Assembly: GCA_032622095.1 (NCBI GenBank)
Contig: CP136061.1
Span: 7,326,734 to 7,390,733, forward strand
Length of the DNA: 64,000 nt
Source: Siphonodentalium dalli
Taxonomy: Eukaryota > Mollusca > Scaphopoda > Gadilida > Siphonodentaliidae
Reading direction: 5' to 3'
The notes beneath the pieces were generated by a model that was not told where the DNA came from, did no database searches, and worked only from the letters and a program-made list of their open reading frames with translations. Position numbers and translations under genes: made by a program. Numbering within the stretch: the stretch's first letter is position 1; each line of letters begins with the position of its first letter. Positions 1 to 12,187 of the stretch are shown here, piece after piece.

Positions 1-42
1 TACAACATGTCATTGTCATCGTGAATTATAAACTGAGTTAAG

Positions 43-228
43 TTATATATAGTTTATGTGAGGTGATGTTTTTTTTAATATAACCTCTTTGAAATACGTT
101 GTGTCCAAATCCGATAGAGTGGACACCATCCTCGAGATGAACTCCTCATCACGCTCGATAACCATCCATTTACAGTCAACTTCTGTGAAAACAACAAAAT
201 CACAACTCTGTTTTGCGTGCAAAACAAT
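43..228 (-). pseudogene. YqaJ-like exonuclease C-terminal fragment
   Basis: A minus-strand frame of about 62 codons runs from just after an in-frame stop near 229-231 to a TAA at 43-45. It contains SCDFVVFTEVDCKWMVIERD followed by an acidic helix ending in TTYFKEVI. This resembles the tail of YqaJ/lambda-exonuclease-like nucleases, where a CDFVVYT strand is followed by a charged helix. In invertebrate genomes such domains are frequent in mobile-element proteins. The catalytic core would lie upstream (higher coordinates) but is not present in frame, so this is either a 3' exon or a remnant. Recognition is by eye; assignment is moderate. Confidence 0.4.
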
Positions 229-1203
229 TTACTCTCCTTGTATTTGATAATAATAGTCATGTTTCTTGTCCAAAGCTAGTGACCCATTATCATTTTTCTT
301 TACAGGCACGGACGGCGTTCGTTCCAGAAATATTCATATTTGTTCAAATCGCCGCCAACAGAAGGAATGTTAAAATATATGTAGGCCTATAGTGTTGTTC
401 ATATGCCAAACATAATCAGCCTGTAAACAGTATATTGTCATCAAGACGTAGGCTCCGATGGTGTGCGTAAACAAGAGCCCAATCGTGTTACAGAAGTTTT
501 GCTTCTGTTTACATATCATAACATAAGCAATTATTTTGGTTATTCGCACACAAATGATATAAACGCTCTTTATTATTCCAGGAAACAGTAATAAATAACG
601 CTCTTTATGTTTACCATATCCGGATCTAAACAAACGCCAGGTTCTGCATCCATGTTTCCTTTTGTCTACATAACAAAGGAAAAACGTTTGACAATAGCAT
701 ACTGTTTATGCCATATTTCTGATTGGTATAAGAACTAAGTCCGACTAAATTTTACTATTATTTCTGTTTATGGCGGTTTTTGACGAAGGTGAATACTTTA
801 ACAGCATACGTCAACAACGTACGCCACCCGAATCTTTAAATACTGTACATTTTCTGAAGAAATTATGTGGTTTCGCATTGTGTGTGTAAGTAGGTCACAT
901 TACTTCAACTATTCTATCTAGTAGAAGGCCTAAGCTAGCTAGGAAAGGTTTTTCGGTTGAAATGAAAATCCCACAGCTTGTGACATGGAGTTTCGTTTCG
1001 TCCATTTAATTTGTAATCGCCACATGCACTTTCAAACTATCGGCAACTTATCGTCTGGAAGTTCCATAAGATAGGCCTACTCGGGCTCCAGATTTTCTTC
1101 GTTATCAAGCTATTTGCTGTTTTTGTAACATTCCAATCTTGAATACGAAATTAGTTTGTTTCAAATGTTAATTTGACCACAATTAATGCTATTTGTCATC
1201 AAT
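229..1203. other. No gene recognised
   Basis: AT-rich sequence with only short random frames. I see no convincing splice-bounded exon, repeat or RNA gene here. Confidence 0.5.
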
Positions 1204-1234
1204 ATGTAGTATATTTTGGGTAATTCCTGACATA
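1204..1234 (+). repeat. Detached 30-bp match to start of the 3' LTR-like repeat
   Basis: The run TTTTGGGTAATTCCTGACAT with its flanks is nearly identical to 13480-13510, where it directly precedes the LTR-like repeat. Here the match stops at ATAG and the other half of the repeat reappears after another ATAG at 3013-3016. Either about 1.78 kb was inserted here between ATAG copies, or the 3' copy lost it by recombination between two ATAG microhomologies. Confidence 0.5.
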
Positions 1235-1590
1235 GTGTCAGAGGGTTACTATGGGTCCATTTAAGTATTAATGTCCTCGAGCCTTTGACATTAAATTTAT
1301 AAAGTTAGCTTTGGCAGTATGGGCTCTGTCAATGAATTCTCAATCTTGGTGGGCAGGGTCAATGGAAAGTTCATATTACCTGTATAGGTCTTCAATAGCA
1401 TTTATTCATCTTTCATAAGAATAACAGATCTCTATTAACATCATCATCACCATCAGCACATACAATCGAACATCATCCACAGACTGGCATAGTCTGATAA
1501 TACATCTAACACACAGAGTGTTATAATACACCACTATAGGCATAGAATAGGCCCTGCAACCAAATGCAAATATATTACCATTTGCATACA

Positions 1591-1776
1591 TGATAAATAT
1601 GTGTTATATACACAATGTGTTTGTAACGATTCATGTATCGCGACGAGGCAAGTTTTCGTGGCCATATAGCGACGAGGCGACCTTGGTCGCCGAGTCGCTA
1701 TATGGACACGAAAACTAGCCCGAGTCGCGATACATGAATCGTTACAAACACATTGTGTATATATAACACATTTATC
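1591..1776. repeat. Large near-perfect palindrome (foldback/MITE)
   Basis: Two arms of about 90 bp are inverted copies of each other, running from GATAAATATGTGTTATATAC at 1591 to its mirror at 1776. The centre lies near 1684. The centre, CGAGGCGACCTTGGTCGCC, resembles the centre of the hairpin family at 28, 33 and 37-38 kb. The DNA could extrude a long cruciform or, if transcribed, form one long hairpin. No coding capacity is seen. Confidence 0.85.
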
Positions 1777-3015
1777 TACCATCCACCACACAAATTACAT
1801 TTTAGGAGTTTCTTAAATGCCAAATCTGTTGAATTTGTGTCCGATGATTCGCTTTCTAGAGTAAATTCTCCCAACCTGCAAAGGTATCTGTGTCACGCGA
1901 TTAGCTCGCTTTGCTAAATTCTCACAACCTGCCTGTTCACGCGAATATGCCTAACGGAAATGTATTCAATGGACACAATTTCTTACACTTATAATACATA
2001 CTGAACACATACATATTAGTTCCCTTGTGATGTGTTATACCATAATACCCGTGATGGTTACCCGGTAGGCAATCAAATAATGTTAAAACATTTGAACTAT
2101 TTGTTTATAGTACGCAAGAATATACGTTGGAATGTCGTTTTGATTTTTCACGCGTTTGATGTGACGTCAGTTCATTCATGATTTTGATCAGTCAACGACG
2201 TCACGAGCGCCTTGTATCGCAACTGCAGTAACGATACGGATGCTTTTATCGCCCATTCGTTATCGCCCATTGTATCAGGGATTTCATAGGAAATGGTAGA
2301 TAAGCACGCATATGTGCATACACAAATATATGTTAAAGGAACTTGAGGAGTTCCTGAAAATACAAGAGATGCCAGATATCCAATCTATATCTATTGAGAT
2401 GTCTACAAACTGGCATCTCAGGTTATCGGGAGATAACCTCACAAAAGTAATCACATTAAAATATAATTAAAATAGGAAATATACTTTATGTCAAAATGGA
2501 CAAATTCTATGGTGATTTACTTGAAGACAAAAGTATTAATAAAAACATGATTATAACGATAAAATATGGAAACTGTGAACATACCAGTTCAATGGGACAT
2601 AGGCCACTATGTCAGCATAATCTGCGTTCAACCATAATCGAAACTTGGCGACATCTTTACGACAAAATAACCTAAAACCTGAAGACAATACTTTCTGATA
2701 AGACAACTTTACTTTCTGACCAACTAATCTAAAACCCCGCGAAACTGTTTAACCTTTGACAACTTTACGCGCGGCTGTGTCTCATCCAATCAGCATTGAG
2801 CTTACCTGTGGTATTTAAAATAGCGATACTAGAGCGTTTAGCATTGGCCTAAAGTGACAGAGTAATAGTTACAGGGACGGATCGAAACAGCGAAATAGAG
2901 AGGGTAAACGGGATGTCGTAAATACCGGTGATATGGATGAATATGTTAGCTGCTAGTTGTCAGTATTAACTTGTATTAGTTGTATATAAACTAGGGCTAA
3001 ATTACACCGTCATAA
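1777..3015. other. No gene recognised
   Basis: Non-coding, AT-rich. It is the right part of the stretch that separates the two halves of the left LTR-like repeat. No ORF or tandem repeat stands out. Confidence 0.4.
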
Positions 3016-3192
3016 TAGCGCGCATGCGCGGGAAAAAAAGAGAGAGAAATACCACGCCGACCACCGATCACAATGACCTGCTTGCTCGATATAAATCCAT
3101 CAGCATCAGCCGGCCTGTGACATCAACCGACGTGACATTTCGACCACGACTTGCGGGGACGTCTGCACCTTATAGGGTGTAAGTTTACTTTA
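3016..3192 (+). repeat. LTR-like direct repeat, left copy
   Basis: About 176 bp starting TAGCGCGCATGCGCGGGAAA and ending near GTGTAAGTTTACTTTA is repeated in the same orientation at 13509-13684 with only a few differences. A direct pair about 10.5 kb apart, with gag-like fragments between, suggests LTRs of one retroelement. Immediately after this copy lies TGGCGTCGTCGC, which could be a degenerate primer binding site, but I cannot assign a tRNA. The repeat lacks a clear TG...CA frame at these borders. Confidence 0.55.
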
Positions 3193-3639
3193 CTGGCGTC
3201 GTCGCAAAACAGACTTTTGGAGGACTTTTCTCCGACAACTTTTGTGAAAGTTGTGACCAGGGCTATTTTTAGCGCGAGGCTGTTTACAGAGGGAAATCGC
3301 TTTTTATTTCCACCAGGACGAATAACAGTGAAATAAGAGGAGTTTACAACTCTATTTCAACCTTACTACATTACTGGACATTAATAACAACTTTGTGTCA
3401 GTTTTCGGAGAGTGCAGAAGGCTCTTAGGTGGTCTTTCGTACGCGCGAGGCACATAAGAGCCCGGGATGAGAGGTCGGTGAACCGGAAGTATTAACATCA
3501 GCTGTCAACAATAACATTGCAGCGTAAGACAGGATAGAGAACCAGTACATTCATTGGACTTCACTTGAAGACTCAAAACGAATAGTCAGCATCTGTTTCT
3601 GTCTGTCTTCGGTGAAGATATAGATCAGTACCCATTGTA
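3193..3639 (+). other. Leader-like region of the retroelement, no gene
   Basis: No coding signal. By position it would be the untranslated leader between the left LTR-like repeat and the gag-like fragment. Confidence 0.3.
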
Positions 3640-4160
3640 ATATTTAAAGGGAAGTTTCATTTTCATAACAATCAACATTTCCACAGTCATCTCAAAGTTG
3701 CACTTCAACATTAAAGTGGCATTCCACATTTCACATTGATTTCCTTCTGTGAAGGAAATTGCAACCATTGTCAATTCATTAAAGTCACACTTCAAGTTGA
3801 CACACGTCAATTCATCCACAATTCATTAAAGTGAGACTTCATGTTCATACACATAATTTCATAACAAGTCATATTTCACTTTCACATACATCATTTACAT
3901 TTCATTAAAGTGACACTTCACATACATATTCACATTTCATTAAAGTCATATCTCCCGTTCACATACGTCAGTTCATATTCATATTTCATTAAAGTCATAT
4001 TTCACATTCACACGTCAGTTCATTCATATTTCATTAAAGTCATACTTCACATTCACACACGTCATTTACATTTCATTAAAGTGACACTTCACTTTCACAT
4101 ACATCAAATTCATATTTCATTAAACTCATATTTCACGTTTCCTTTCGCGAAGGAAATTAG
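3640..4160. repeat. Degenerate tandem repeat, about 43-53 bp period
   Basis: The core CATTTCATTAAAGT recurs about ten times, each followed by CACTTCACATTCACATAC-like sequence. Spacing drifts between roughly 43 and 53 bp. Open frames here are by-products of the repeat. Confidence 0.75.
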
Positions 4161-4826
4161 TCATTGTCTAGAAATTAAAGGGACACCTACCACTCAACGC
4201 TTTTATTAAAGCGACACCAGCTCCCGACCGAGATTTTCTTCAGCGAGGAAATCCAGACACATTGTTCCCGCTCCTTCAGTGAAGGAGAATCCTGACCACT
4301 TTAAAGAAGGGATCAGTCTTGGCCCGTAAACTGCTTTAACAAAGGCATTAGCTGTGAAAAATTTCATTCAGTGAAGGAAATTAGTCATTGTCAAGTAATT
4401 AAAGGGACACTCACTCAACGCTTTCGTTAAAGCGACACCAGTTCCAAACCGAGATTTTCATCAGCGAAGAAATTCAGACACATTCAGTGAAGGAGAGTCA
4501 TTGTCAAGTAATTAAAGGGACACTCACTCAACGCTTTCATTAAAGGGACACCAGCTCCAAACCGAGATTTTCTTCAGCGAAGAAATTCAGACACATTCAG
4601 TGAAGGTGTAATGTTGTAGTTTACGGTAAATTTCAAACTGAGATTTCTTCAGTGAAGACAGTCAGCGCCAGCTCCAAACTGAGATTTTCAGAGAAGGAGA
4701 GTTATTGACAAGTAATTAAAGGGACACTCACTCAACGCTTTCATTAAAGCGACACCAGCTCCAAACTTCAGTGAAGAAAGTCAGACACATCCCGCGAAGG
4801 AGCAATTAAACATTCTACTTTCCGGT
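4140..4826. repeat. Degenerate longer tandem repeat with GTGAAGGA blocks
   Basis: At least four imperfect copies of a module that starts near AAATTAGTCATTGTCAAG, continues with TTAAAGGGACACTCACTCAA and CGACACCAGCTCC, and ends in a CAGTGAAGG block. The copies begin near 4147, 4372, 4490 and 4690. They follow on from the shorter repeat and share the TTAAAG core, so the two probably have a common origin. Confidence 0.7.
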
Positions 4827-5043
4827 ATGTTTCAACACGCGACCATGTACCCGATGAAAGTAAAAATAAACCAATGCTCGTACAAAACATTGCTGGATAT
4901 CCCTGGTGTAGGAAAGAAGACTGCCTCATTAATTGTCTGGTATAGGCACGCAATGGGGAATATTACACCAGAGAACATTCGATTGGTTCCAGTTCTCAGA
5001 TTCAATGAACGACTGCTAGAAGCGATTGATTATGAAAGCAGAC
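4827..5043 (+). pseudogene. Gag-like helix-hairpin-helix fragment of a retroelement
   Basis: An ATG-started frame encodes YKTLLDIPGVGKKTASLIVW, a textbook helix-hairpin-helix with the GVGKKTA hairpin. It is followed by a GNITPENIRLVPVLRF segment and then LLEAIDYES. This arrangement (HhH, a G-N-(I/L)-T segment, a P-x-LR segment, then L-x-x-(I/L)-D-(F/Y)) is one I associate with N-terminal regions of invertebrate LTR-retrotransposon polyproteins. Similarity stops at about codon 72, where the frame runs into the antisense of the amylase fragment. It lies about 1.6 kb after the left LTR-like repeat, as expected for gag. Probably dead. Confidence 0.6.
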
Positions 5044-5098
5044 AGGATAGGGAGTCCGATGATCGATATAAAACATATATATATTTTAGGCGTGAGAA

Positions 5099-5289
5099 TA
5101 TAGCTGACATGTCACCCGGCCACATATGCTTAGCAGCATCCACTCGAAAGGCAGCCACGCCCAGCTCAATGCAATGGTTCATATAATCTGCTATTTTTTG
5201 CCTGACGAAATCTTTTCCTAGTGCGAGGTCCAGCAGTCCAACTAGTCGGCAGTTGCGCACTTCATCGGCATTGTTGTAGTTGTGGATGC
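5099..5289 (-). pseudogene. Alpha-amylase exon fragment
   Basis: The minus strand encodes [20 protein letters not shown] and then [26 protein letters not shown] is GH13 conserved region II, containing the nucleophile Asp of animal alpha-amylases. The calcium/chloride-site surroundings also fit. The piece is about 63 residues of a roughly 500-residue enzyme. It begins right after an AG dinucleotide, consistent with a real exon start, and loses similarity after RLK with no GT donor visible. No other amylase exon is present in the window, so this is a captured or relict exon, antisense to the surrounding retroelement. Directly upstream of its AG starts a 16-bp array. Confidence 0.85.
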
Positions 5290-5664
5290 TCATAAAACAT
5301 ACAACTCATAAGACATACAACTCATAAAACATTCAACTCATAAAACATACAACTCATAAAACATACAACTCATAAAACATACAACTCATAAAACATTCAA
5401 CTCATAAAACATACAACTCATAAGACATACAACTCATAAGACATACAACTCATAAAACATTCAACTCATAAAACATACAACTCATAAAACATACAACTCA
5501 TAAAACATACAACTCATAAGACATACAACTCATAAAACATACAACTCATAAGACATACAACTCATAAAACATACAACTCATAAAACATTCAACTCATAAA
5601 ACATACAACTCATAAAACATACAACTCATAAAACATACAACTCATAAGACATACAACTCATAAG
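5290..5664. repeat. 16-bp tandem array
   Basis: About 23 copies of ACAACTCATAAAACAT, with variants having ATTCAACT or CATAAGAC. It abuts the amylase exon on one side and the G-rich minisatellite on the other. In the exon's orientation it occupies the end of the upstream intron. Confidence 0.95.
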
Positions 5665-8600
5665 ATTATTATTTATGTGGGCAGTAGTCTCTATACGGGC
5701 GCCTGTGGCGCATAAGATACTATGGGTGGCGGGATGGGGGGGTGGGTGGGATCTCATTAGACTCCTTCTTATTTATGTGGGCAGTAGTCTCTATACGGGC
5801 GCCTGTGGCGCATAAGATACTATGGGTGGCGGGATGGGGGGGGTGGATGGGATCTCATTAGACTCCTTCTTATTTATGTGGGCAGTAGTCTCTATACGGG
5901 CGCCTGTGGCGCATAAGATACTATGGGTGGCGGGATGGGGGGGGGGGTGGGTGGGATCTCATTAGACTCCTTCTTATTTATGTGGGCAGTAGTCTCTATA
6001 CGGGCGCCTGTGGCGCATAAGATACTATGGGTGGCGGGATGGGGGGGGGGGTGGGTGGGATCTCATTAGACTCCTTCTTATTTATGGGGGCAGTAGTCTC
6101 TATACGGGCGCCTGTGGCGCATAAGATACTATGGGTGGCGGGATGGGGGGTGGGTGGGATCTCATTAGACTCCTTCTTATTTATGTGGGCAGTAGTCTCT
6201 ATACGGGCGCCTGTGGCGCATAAGATACTATGGGTGGCGGGATGGGGGGGGGTGGGTGGGATCTCATTAGACTCCTTCTTATTTATGTGGGCAGTAGTCT
6301 CTATACGGGCGCCTGTGGCGCATAAGATACTATGGGTGGCGGGATGGGGGGTGGGTGGGATCTCATTAGACTCCTTCTTATTTATGTGGGCAGTAGCCTC
6401 TATACGGGCGCCTGTGGCGCATAAGATACTATGGGTGGCGGGATGGGGGGGGGGTGGGTGGGATCTCATTAGACTCCTTCTTATTTATGTGGGCAGTAGC
6501 CTCTATACGGGCGCCTGTGGCGCATAAGATACTATGGGTGGCGGGATGGGGTGGGGGGTGGGTGGGATCTCATTAGACTCCTTCTTATTTATGTGGGCAG
6601 TAGTCTCTATACGGGCGCCTGTGGCGCATAAGATACTATGGGTGGCGGGATGGGGGGGTGGTGGGATCTCATTAGACTCCTTCTTATTTATGTGGGCAGT
6701 AGTCTCTATACGGGCGCCTGTGGAGCATAAGATACTATGGGTGGCGGGATGGGGGGGGGGGGGGGTGGGTGGGATCTCATTAGACTCCTTCTTATTTATG
6801 TGGGCAGTAGTCTCTATACGGGCGCCTGTGGCGCATAAGATACTATGGGTGGCGGGATTGGGGGGGGGGGGGTGGGTGGGATCTCTTTAGACTCCTTCTT
6901 ATTTATGTGGGCAGTAGTCTCTATACGGGCGCCTGTGGCGCATAAGATACTATGGATGGCGGGATTGGGGAGTGGGTGGGATCTCATTAGACTCCTTCTT
7001 ATTTATGTGGGCAGTAGTCTCTATACGGGCGCCTGTGGCGCATAAGATACTATGGGTGGCGGGATGGGGGGGGGGTGGGTGGGATCTCATTAGACTCCTT
7101 CTTATTTATGTGGGCAGTAGTCTCTATACGGGCGCCTGTGGCGCATAAGATACTATGGGTGGCGGGATGGGGGGGGGGGTGGGTGGGATCTCATTAGACT
7201 CCTTCTTATTTATGTGGGCAGTAGCCTCTATACGGGCGCCTGTGGCGCATAAGATACTATGGGTGGCGGGATGGGGGGGGGGGTGGGTGGGATCTCATTA
7301 GACTCCTTCTTATTTATGTGGGCAGTAGCCTCTATACGGGCGCCTGTGGCGCATAAGATACTATGGGTGGCGGGATGGGGGGGGGGGGGTGGGTGGGATC
7401 TCATTAGACTCCTTCTTATTTATGTGGGCAGTAGTCTCTATACGGGCGCCTGTGGCGCATAAGATACTATGGGTGGCGGGATGGGGGGGGTGGTGGGATC
7501 TCATTAGACTCCTTCTTATTTATGTGGGCAGTAGTCTCTATACGGGCGCCTGTGGCGCATAAGATACTATGGGTGGCGGGATGGGGGGGGGGGGGGGGTG
7601 GGTGGGATCTCATTAGACTCCTTCTTATTTATGTGGGCAGTAGTCTCTATACGGGCGCCTGTGGCGCATAAGATACTATGGGTGGCGGGATTGGGGGGGG
7701 GTGGGTGGGATCTCTTTAGACTCCTTCTTATTTATGTGGGCAGTAGTCTCTATACGGGCGCCTGTGGCGCATAAGATACTATGGATGGCGGGATTGGGGG
7801 GTGGGTGGGATCTCATTAGACTCCTTCTTATTTATGTGGGCAGTAGTCTCTATACGGGCGCCTGTGGCGCATAAGATACTATGGGTGGCGGGATGGGGGG
7901 GGGGGGGGGGGTGGGTGGGATCTCATTAGACTCCTTCTTATTTATGTGGGCAGTAGTCTCTATACGGGCGCCTGTGGCGCATAAGATACTATGGGTGGCG
8001 GGATGGGGGGGTGGGTGGGATCTCATTAGACTCCTTCTTATTTATGTGGGCAGTAGTCTCTATACGGGCGCCTGTGGCGCATAAGATACTATGGGTGGCG
8101 GGATTGGGGGGGGGTGGGATCTCTTTAGACTCCTTCTTATTTATGTGGGCAGTAGTCTCTATACGGGCGCCTGTGGCGCATAAGATACTATGGATGGCGG
8201 GATTGGGGGGTGGGTGGGATCTCATTAGACTCCTTCTTATTTATGTGGGCAGTAGTCTCTATACGGGCGCCTGTGGCGCATAAGATACTATGGGTGGCGG
8301 GATGGGGGGGGGGGGTGGGTGGGATCTCATTAGACTCCTTCTTATTTATGTGGGCAGTAGTCTCTATACGGGCGCCTGTGGCGCATAAGATACTATGGGT
8401 GGCGGGATGGGGGGGGTGGGTGGGATCTCATTAGACTCCTTCTTATTTATGTGGGCAGTAGTCTCTATACGGGCGCCTGTGGCGCATAAGATACTATGGG
8501 TGGCGGAATGGGGGGGGGGGGTGGGTGGGATCTCATTAGACTCCTTCTTATTTATGTGGGCAGTAGCCTCTATACGGGCGCCTGTGGCGCATAAGATACT

Positions 8601-11425
8601 ATGGGTGGCGGGATGGGGGGGGGGGTGGGTGGGATCTCATTAGACTCCTTCTTATTTATGTGGGCAGTAGCCTCTATACGGGCGCCTGTGGCGCATAAGA
8701 TACTATGGGTGGCGGGATGGGGGGGGGGGGGTGGGTGGGATCTCATTAGACTCCTTCTTATTTATGTGGGCAGTAGTCTCTATACGGGCGCCTGTGGCGC
8801 ATAAGATACTATGGTGGCGGGATGGGGGGGGGGGGGTGGTGGGATCTCATTAGACTCCTTCTTATTTATGTGGGCAGTAGTCTCTATACGGGCGCCTGTG
8901 GCGCATAAGATACTATGGGTGGCGGGATGGGGGGAGGGTGGGTGGGATCTCATTAGACTCCTTCTTATTTATGTGGGCAGTAGTCTCTATACGGGCGCCT
9001 GTGGCGCATAAGATACTATGGGTGGCGGGATTGGGGGGGGGGGGGTGGGTGGGATCTCTTTAGACTCCTTCTTATTTATGTGGGCAGTAGTCTCTATACG
9101 GGCGCCTGTGGCGCATAAGATACTATGGATGGCGGGATTGGGGGGGTGGGTGGGATCTCATTAGACTCCTTCTTATTTATGTGGGCAGTAGTCTCTATAC
9201 GGGCGCCTGTGGCGCATAAGATACTATGGGTGGCGGGATGGGGGGGGGTGGGTGGGATCTCATTAGACTCCTTCTTATTTATGTGGGCAGTAGTCTCTAT
9301 ACGGGAGCCTGTGACGCATAAGATACTATGGGTGGCGGGATGGGGGGGTGGGTGGGATCTCATTAGACTCCTTCTTATTTATGTGGGCAGTAGTCTCTAT
9401 ACGGGCGCCTGTGGCGCATAAGATACTATGCGTGGCGGGATGGGGGGGGGGGGGTGGGTGGGATCTCATTAGACTCCTTCTTATTTATGTGGGCAGTAGT
9501 CTCTATACGGGCGCCTGTGGCGCATAAGATACTATGGGTGGCGGGATGGGGGGGGGGGGGGGTGGGTGGGATCTCATTAGACTCCTTCTTATTTATGTGG
9601 GCAGTAGTCTCTATACGGGCGCCTGTGGCGCATAAGATACTATGGGTGGCGGGATGGGGGGGGGTGGGTGGGATCTCATTAGACTCCTTCTTATTTATGT
9701 GGGCAGTAGTCTCTATACGGGCGCCTGTGGCGCATAAGATACTATGGGTGGCGGGATGGGGGGGGTGGGTGGGATCTCATTAGACTCCTTCTTATTTATG
9801 TGGGCAGTAGTCTCTATACGGGCGCCTGTGGCGCATAAGATACTATGGGTGGCGGGATGGGGGTGGGTGGGATCTCATTAGACTCCTTCTTATTTATGTG
9901 GGCAGTAGTCTCTATACGGGCGCCTGTGGCGCATAAGATACTATGGGTGGCGGGATGGGGGGGGGGGGGGTGGGTGGGATCTCAATAGACTCCTTCTTAT
10001 TTATGTGGGCAGTAGTCTCTATACGGGCGCCTGTGGCGCATAAGATACTATGGGTGGCGGGATGGGGGGGGGGTGGGTGGGATCTCATTAGACTCCTTCT
10101 TATTTATGTGGGCAGTAGTCTCTATACGGGCGCCTGTGGCGCATAAGATACTATGGGTGGCGGGATGGGGGGTGGGTGGGATCTCATTAGACTCCTTCTT
10201 ATTTATGTGGGCAGTAGTCTCTATACGGGCAACTGTGGCGCATAAGATACTATGGATGGCGGGATGGGGGGGGTGGGTGGGATCTCAATAGACTCCTTCT
10301 TATTTATGTGGGCAGTAGTCTCTATACGGGCGCCTGTGGCGCATAAGATACTATGGGTGGCGGGATGGGGGGGGGGTGGGTGGGATCTCATTAGACTCCT
10401 TCTTATTTATGTGGACAGTAGTCTCTATACGGGCGCCTGTGGCGCATAAGATACTATGGGTGGCGGGATGGGGGGGGGGGGTGGGTGGGATCTCATTATA
10501 CTCCTTCTTATTTATGTGGGCAGTAGTCTCTATACGGGCGCCTGTGGCGCATAAGATACTACGGGTGGCGGGATGGGGGGGGTGTGGGTGGGATCTCATT
10601 AGACTCCTTCTTATTTATGTGGGCAGTAGTCTCTATACGGGCGCCTGTGGCGCATAAGATACTATGGGTGGCGGGATGGGGGGGGGGGGGGTGGGTGGGA
10701 TCTCATTAGACTCCTTCTTATTTATGTGGGCAGTAGTCTCTATACGGGCGCCTGTGGCGCATAAGATACTATGGGTGGCGGGATGGGGGGTGGGTGGGAT
10801 CTCATTAGACTCCTTCTTATTTATGTGGGCAGTAGTCTCTATACGGGCGCCTGTGGCGCATAAGATACTATGGGTGGCGGGATGGGGGGGGGTGGGTGGG
10901 ATCTCATTAGACTCCTTCTTATTTATGTGGGCAGTAGTCTCTATACGGGCGCCTGTGGCGCATAAGATACTATGGGTGGCGGGATGGGGGTGGGTGGGAT
11001 CTCATTAGACTCCTTCTTATTTATGTGGGCAGTAGTCTCTATACGGGCGCCTGTGGCGCATAAGACACTATGGGTGGCGGGATGGGGGGGTGGGTGGGAT
11101 CTCATTAGACTCCTTCTTATTTATGTGGGCAGTAGTCTCTATACGGGCGCCTGTGGCGCATAAGATACTATGGGTGGCGGGATGGGGGGGTGGGTGGAAT
11201 CTCTTTAGACTCCTTCTTATTTATGTGGGCAGTAGTCTCTATACGGGCGCCTGTGGCGCATAAGATACTATGGGTGGCGGGATGGGGGGGTGGGTGGGAT
11301 CTCATTAGACTCCTTCTTATTTATGTGGGCAGTAGTCTCTATACGGGCGCCTGTGGCTCATAAGATACTATGGGTGGCGGGATGGGGGGGGGGGTGGGTG
11401 GGATCTCATTAGACTCCTTCTTATT
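5665..11425. repeat. G-rich minisatellite, about 55 units of 99-113 bp
   Basis: Each unit runs ATTTATGTGGGCAGTAGTC, then TATACGGGCGCCTGTGGCGC, then ATAAGATACTATGGGTGGC, then GGGAT followed by a G run of variable length, TGGGTGGGATCTC, and ATTAGACTCCTTCTT. Unit length varies mainly through the G run (about 5 to 15 G). The stretch GGG-N4-GGG-AT-G(n)-T-GGG-T-GGG satisfies the G-quadruplex pattern several times over in every unit. Open frames in both strands are an effect of the repeat and vary with the G count; I do not call them genes. The array sits inside the gag-like region. Confidence 0.97.
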
Positions 11426-12187
11426 AAAGTAGAAGAGCTCGAGGAGGTCGAGGAGCCCGGGACTCCAGACGAGTTGGACGACAGAATATCCCGGGTCATA
11501 AATGGCCGACATAGCACCCCAGATGGGAAACTGGGATTCAGACAGGACCCACCAACTAAAAGGACCCTTGGTCAGTCTTCGGGTGTGGATAGGGATTTCC
11601 TATTCAGAGTAGTCCGATCTGGACAGACTAGAAGAGGTATTGGACTCATTGTCTCAGAAAGTGTGCAAGCTGGAAAAACGGGAGGACTGGGTCAAACTGA
11701 CAGTCGACTCACGACTAATGAAATTCAAAGCGACAATGGACTCGACTTTCAGTTTCAGAAATTTCAAAGAAGATTTCGAAGAACACAGCAACCAAGCACG
11801 GAAAGACTTCGAGGAACGCCTGGAGGCCATGCGGGGTCGATGGCTGTCGAGGGTTGGGGCAGTCCCATATTTAAACAAACGAGGGTCACACCCAGATTCC
11901 TAGGGGTGACACGAAACGACCGAGGCCAATTGAACGGGATGGAGGAAGATTGGTTTCAATGCAGCTTTGGGCAAGGGCCCAGAAGTGACCGTCCAGGAAG
12001 GTCAGAACATAGATGGAGGACAGAACCAAAGCAGTCACTTTCAGGGGGTGACCAGGACATACACCTCGCGGAGAGGCATGGTGCTTCCACATCTTTTCTC
12101 AGAAGACAAAGGTCGCCTCATAAAATAGACGATGTGCAGGAACACTTACCACCAAGACCCACTTTGTCACAAAGAGACTTCATTTAA
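11426..12187 (+). pseudogene. Gag-like coiled-coil fragment, frame-shifted
   Basis: The sequence after the minisatellite opens with an acidic stretch (KVEELEEVEEPGTPDELDDR) in one frame. From about 11619 a second frame encodes LDRLEEVLDSLSQKVCKLEK, then a FKEDFEEHSNQARKDFEERL helix. The heptad-like pattern and charge suggest a capsid-type coiled coil. The two frames switch around 11610 and stops then accumulate, so the gene is broken. Together with the helix-hairpin-helix piece at 4.8 kb and the LTR-like pair it is best read as gag of one element. No CCHC knuckle, protease, RT or integrase is visible. Confidence 0.45.

Noticed and set aside
5996-11163. Many open frames encoding FLFMWAVVSIRAPVAHKILW-type repeats
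   Set aside because: They follow the minisatellite unit, start and stop according to the length of the G run, and occur on both strands; no sign of selection on codons.
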